Shown here: positions 34,747 to 35,750 of the stretch, one piece after another
Layout: the number at the start of each line of letters is the position of its first letter
Position numbering within the stretch: the stretch's first letter is position 1
Assembly (NCBI GenBank): GCA_000416275.1
Contig: ASZJ01000204.1
Location: forward strand, 1-35,750
DNA from: Osedax symbiont Rs1
Lineage (GTDB): Bacteria > Pseudomonadota > Gammaproteobacteria > Pseudomonadales > Balneatricaceae
Length of the DNA stretch: 35,750 nucleotides
Direction of reading: 5' to 3'
The notes under the pieces: generated by a model
Seen by the model: the letters and a program-made list of their open reading frames with translations, nothing else
Told to the model about the DNA's origin: nothing
The model's database searches: none
Made by a program: the position numbers and the translations under genes

Positions 34747-35750
34747 ATGAACAAATCATTGATGTTTTGCTTGAGTTTAGTGTTGCTGTTGAGCAGTGCA
34801 TTAACGCTGGGTAGTGAGAAAAGTTGGAAAATTATTGAGCTGCAGGGACGGGTATCTATTACTCATTCTGGCTACGCCGCAAAGTGGGCGCAGTTAAATG
34901 ATACTTTCTCCGCCGGCGATATTCTCCGCACTAGTGCCAATAGTCGAGCGTCACTGATTAGGGATAAAGAGTCGTTTATTATTCAAGCGAATAGCGAGCT
35001 TATTTTACCTAAACTTCGCAACTCAGCTGCTGATACGCACTTCTTTCAAACATTGGGAATCGTGCTCTTCTCAGCGAAGAAGAAGAACAGGCAGCATTTT
35101 AAGGTTGAGACGCGCTACGGTGCAGCGATTGTAAAAGGGACGACGTTTTCGACCCAAGTTGATGAGCGAAATTTTCGGGTTCAGGTTTTTGAAGGGGTGG
35201 TAAACATCGCTAAAGACGATCGAAAGTCCGCCGTCGATGTTCGCGCAGGGGAGCAGGTCGCTGTTAGTAGACAAGCTACAAAAAGCATACTAGTAAGCAA
35301 GTCAAAAAACGTAAAAAATCTCAATAAGCACTATGCCGAAGATGTCCAGGCGCTCGCCGCAGCGTATTTGTCACAAATAGATATAGCAGCACAAGATAGT
35401 GCAGCTCCAATCAATGAAATTATTCCTGAAAACCCCAAAAAAGCAAAAAATAAAAGTGCTGAAGAGCTGCCAGAGAGTGAAACTGAAGCTTCTAGTAGTG
35501 ACGCTAATATAGAAGCAAGCAGTAGCGATACAGCCGTCGGCGAGGATCAGCTTAATGCTAGTGGTGTCAACACAGCCGTTGTAAAAGAGCAATCCAACGT
35601 TGACAGAAGTGATCCTGTTGTCAGGGAAGTAAAAGGCAAGAAGCCTGCTGATAAAGATAAAGATAAAGATAAAGGTAAAGGTAAAGGTAAAGGTAAAGGT
35701 AAGAAGTCTGAGCGTGACGATAAGTCAGGCGGCAAAGATAGAGGCAAGAA
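34747..35750 (+). CDS. FecR-domain secreted protein with repetitive Lys-rich tail (3' end outside window)
   Basis: Read directly from the sequence: open from ATG 34747 to the window edge, 334 codons, no stop. AGAGGG lies 6 nt upstream. An export signal (MNKSLMFCLSLVLLLSSALT) is followed by a FecR-type domain at about residues 27-175: IELQGRVSIT, LNDTFSAGDILRTSANSRAS, VETRYGAAIVKGTTFS and VQVFEGVVNI, with RAGEQVAV at the end. There is no anti-sigma N-terminal helix, so this is the stand-alone periplasmic or envelope FecR type and not a sigma regulator. From about residue 205 it is low-complexity: acidic and Ser-rich, then a basic (DK)4(GK)5 tract. The role is unknown. Confidence 0.85.
   Translation, partial: MNKSLMFCLSLVLLLSSALTLGSEKSWKIIELQGRVSITHSGYAAKWAQLNDTFSAGDILRTSANSRASLIRDKESFIIQANSELILPKLRNSAADTHFFQTLGIVLFSAKKKNRQHFKVETRYGAAIVKGTTFSTQVDERNFRVQVFEGVVNIAKDDRKSAVDVRAGEQVAVSRQATKSILVSKSKNVKNLNKHYAEDVQALAAAYLSQIDIAAQDSAAPINEIIPENPKKAKNKSAEELPESETEASSSDANIEASSSDTAVGEDQLNASGVNTAVVKEQSNVDRSDPVVREVKGKKPADKDKDKDKGKGKGKGKGKKSERDDKSGGKDRGK
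35650..35703 (+). repeat. Hexanucleotide tandem repeat inside the FecR-domain gene
   Basis: Four GATAAA units followed by four GGTAAA units and a final GGTAAG, encoding alternating Asp-Lys then Gly-Lys. The unit length is a multiple of three, so gain or loss of units changes tail length but not the frame. Confidence 0.9.

Noticed and set aside
1..35750. CRISPR arrays, rRNA genes, plasmid or phage modules, restriction or toxin systems
   Set aside because: No regularly spaced repeats and none of the corresponding genes were seen on either strand.

Overview
The window comes from a gammaproteobacterium, probably an environmental or marine one. The order yggX - mutY - asmA followed by hisB - hisH - hisF matches, from memory, the arrangement in Pseudomonas, and a Pseudomonas-type complement of HrpB, chemotaxis and c-di-GMP proteins is present. 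I cannot name the species. The window has three parts: a left block of mostly minus-strand housekeeping or unusual membrane genes (1-12.8 kb), a middle accessory region full of small mobile elements (12.8-27.8 kb), and a conserved right block (27.8-35.75 kb).

Left block. A chemoreceptor gene is cut by the left edge. Then, read on the minus strand, come two tandem paralogous ABC-exporter-like proteins of 860 and 864 aa with a DUF3010 gene between them, followed by hrpB (4-bp overlap with the second ABC gene) and a DUF3524/QTMAN-type glycosyltransferase. Both ABC proteins keep an exporter-type membrane domain. Both have lost Walker A, Walker B, the LSGGQ signature and the catalytic Glu, and both carry an insertion of about 300 residues inside the nucleotide-binding domain. 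An ogt-type DNA repair methyltransferase follows on the plus strand.

Middle block. A second chemoreceptor converges on a 1023-aa sensor with two SBP_bac_3 domains, a degenerate GGDEF and an intact EAL domain. Next is a divergent gene cluster around an AT-rich, element-filled intergenic region. Leftward run a membrane desaturase/hydroxylase and two genes resembling the sigma and epsilon subunits of coenzyme-B12-dependent glutamate mutase. Rightward run an NADPH:quinone-reductase-like enzyme, an EamA transporter and a group II PLP decarboxylase, with a convergent LysR regulator at the far end. The catabolic partners of glutamate mutase (methylaspartate ammonia-lyase, MutL) are absent. A biosynthetic route through a 3-methylaspartate-like intermediate, decarboxylated and exported, is therefore a reasonable but unproven reading. 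The 3' ends of the decarboxylase and LysR genes look fused tail to tail by a deletion, so the pathway may be decaying.

Mobile elements. Family A is about 160 bp with 18-bp terminal inverted repeats beginning CCTGAATC. It has at least four full copies, one short form, one diverged copy and terminal relics, and two copies have clear 5-bp target duplications (ACATA, TATAA). Family B has termini GAGACCTCTG and is present as a 180-bp copy, a 65-bp deletion derivative between hisH and hisF, and a fragment before ogt. No transposase gene is present, so both behave as MITE-like non-autonomous elements.

Right block. A tRNA-Phe with a strong promoter, a leader hairpin and a terminator is followed on the minus strand by asmA > mutY > yggX. 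Divergently on the plus strand run hisB - hisH - hisF, with hisA missing from its usual place, and then a FecR-domain secreted protein cut by the right edge whose tail contains a hexanucleotide repeat.
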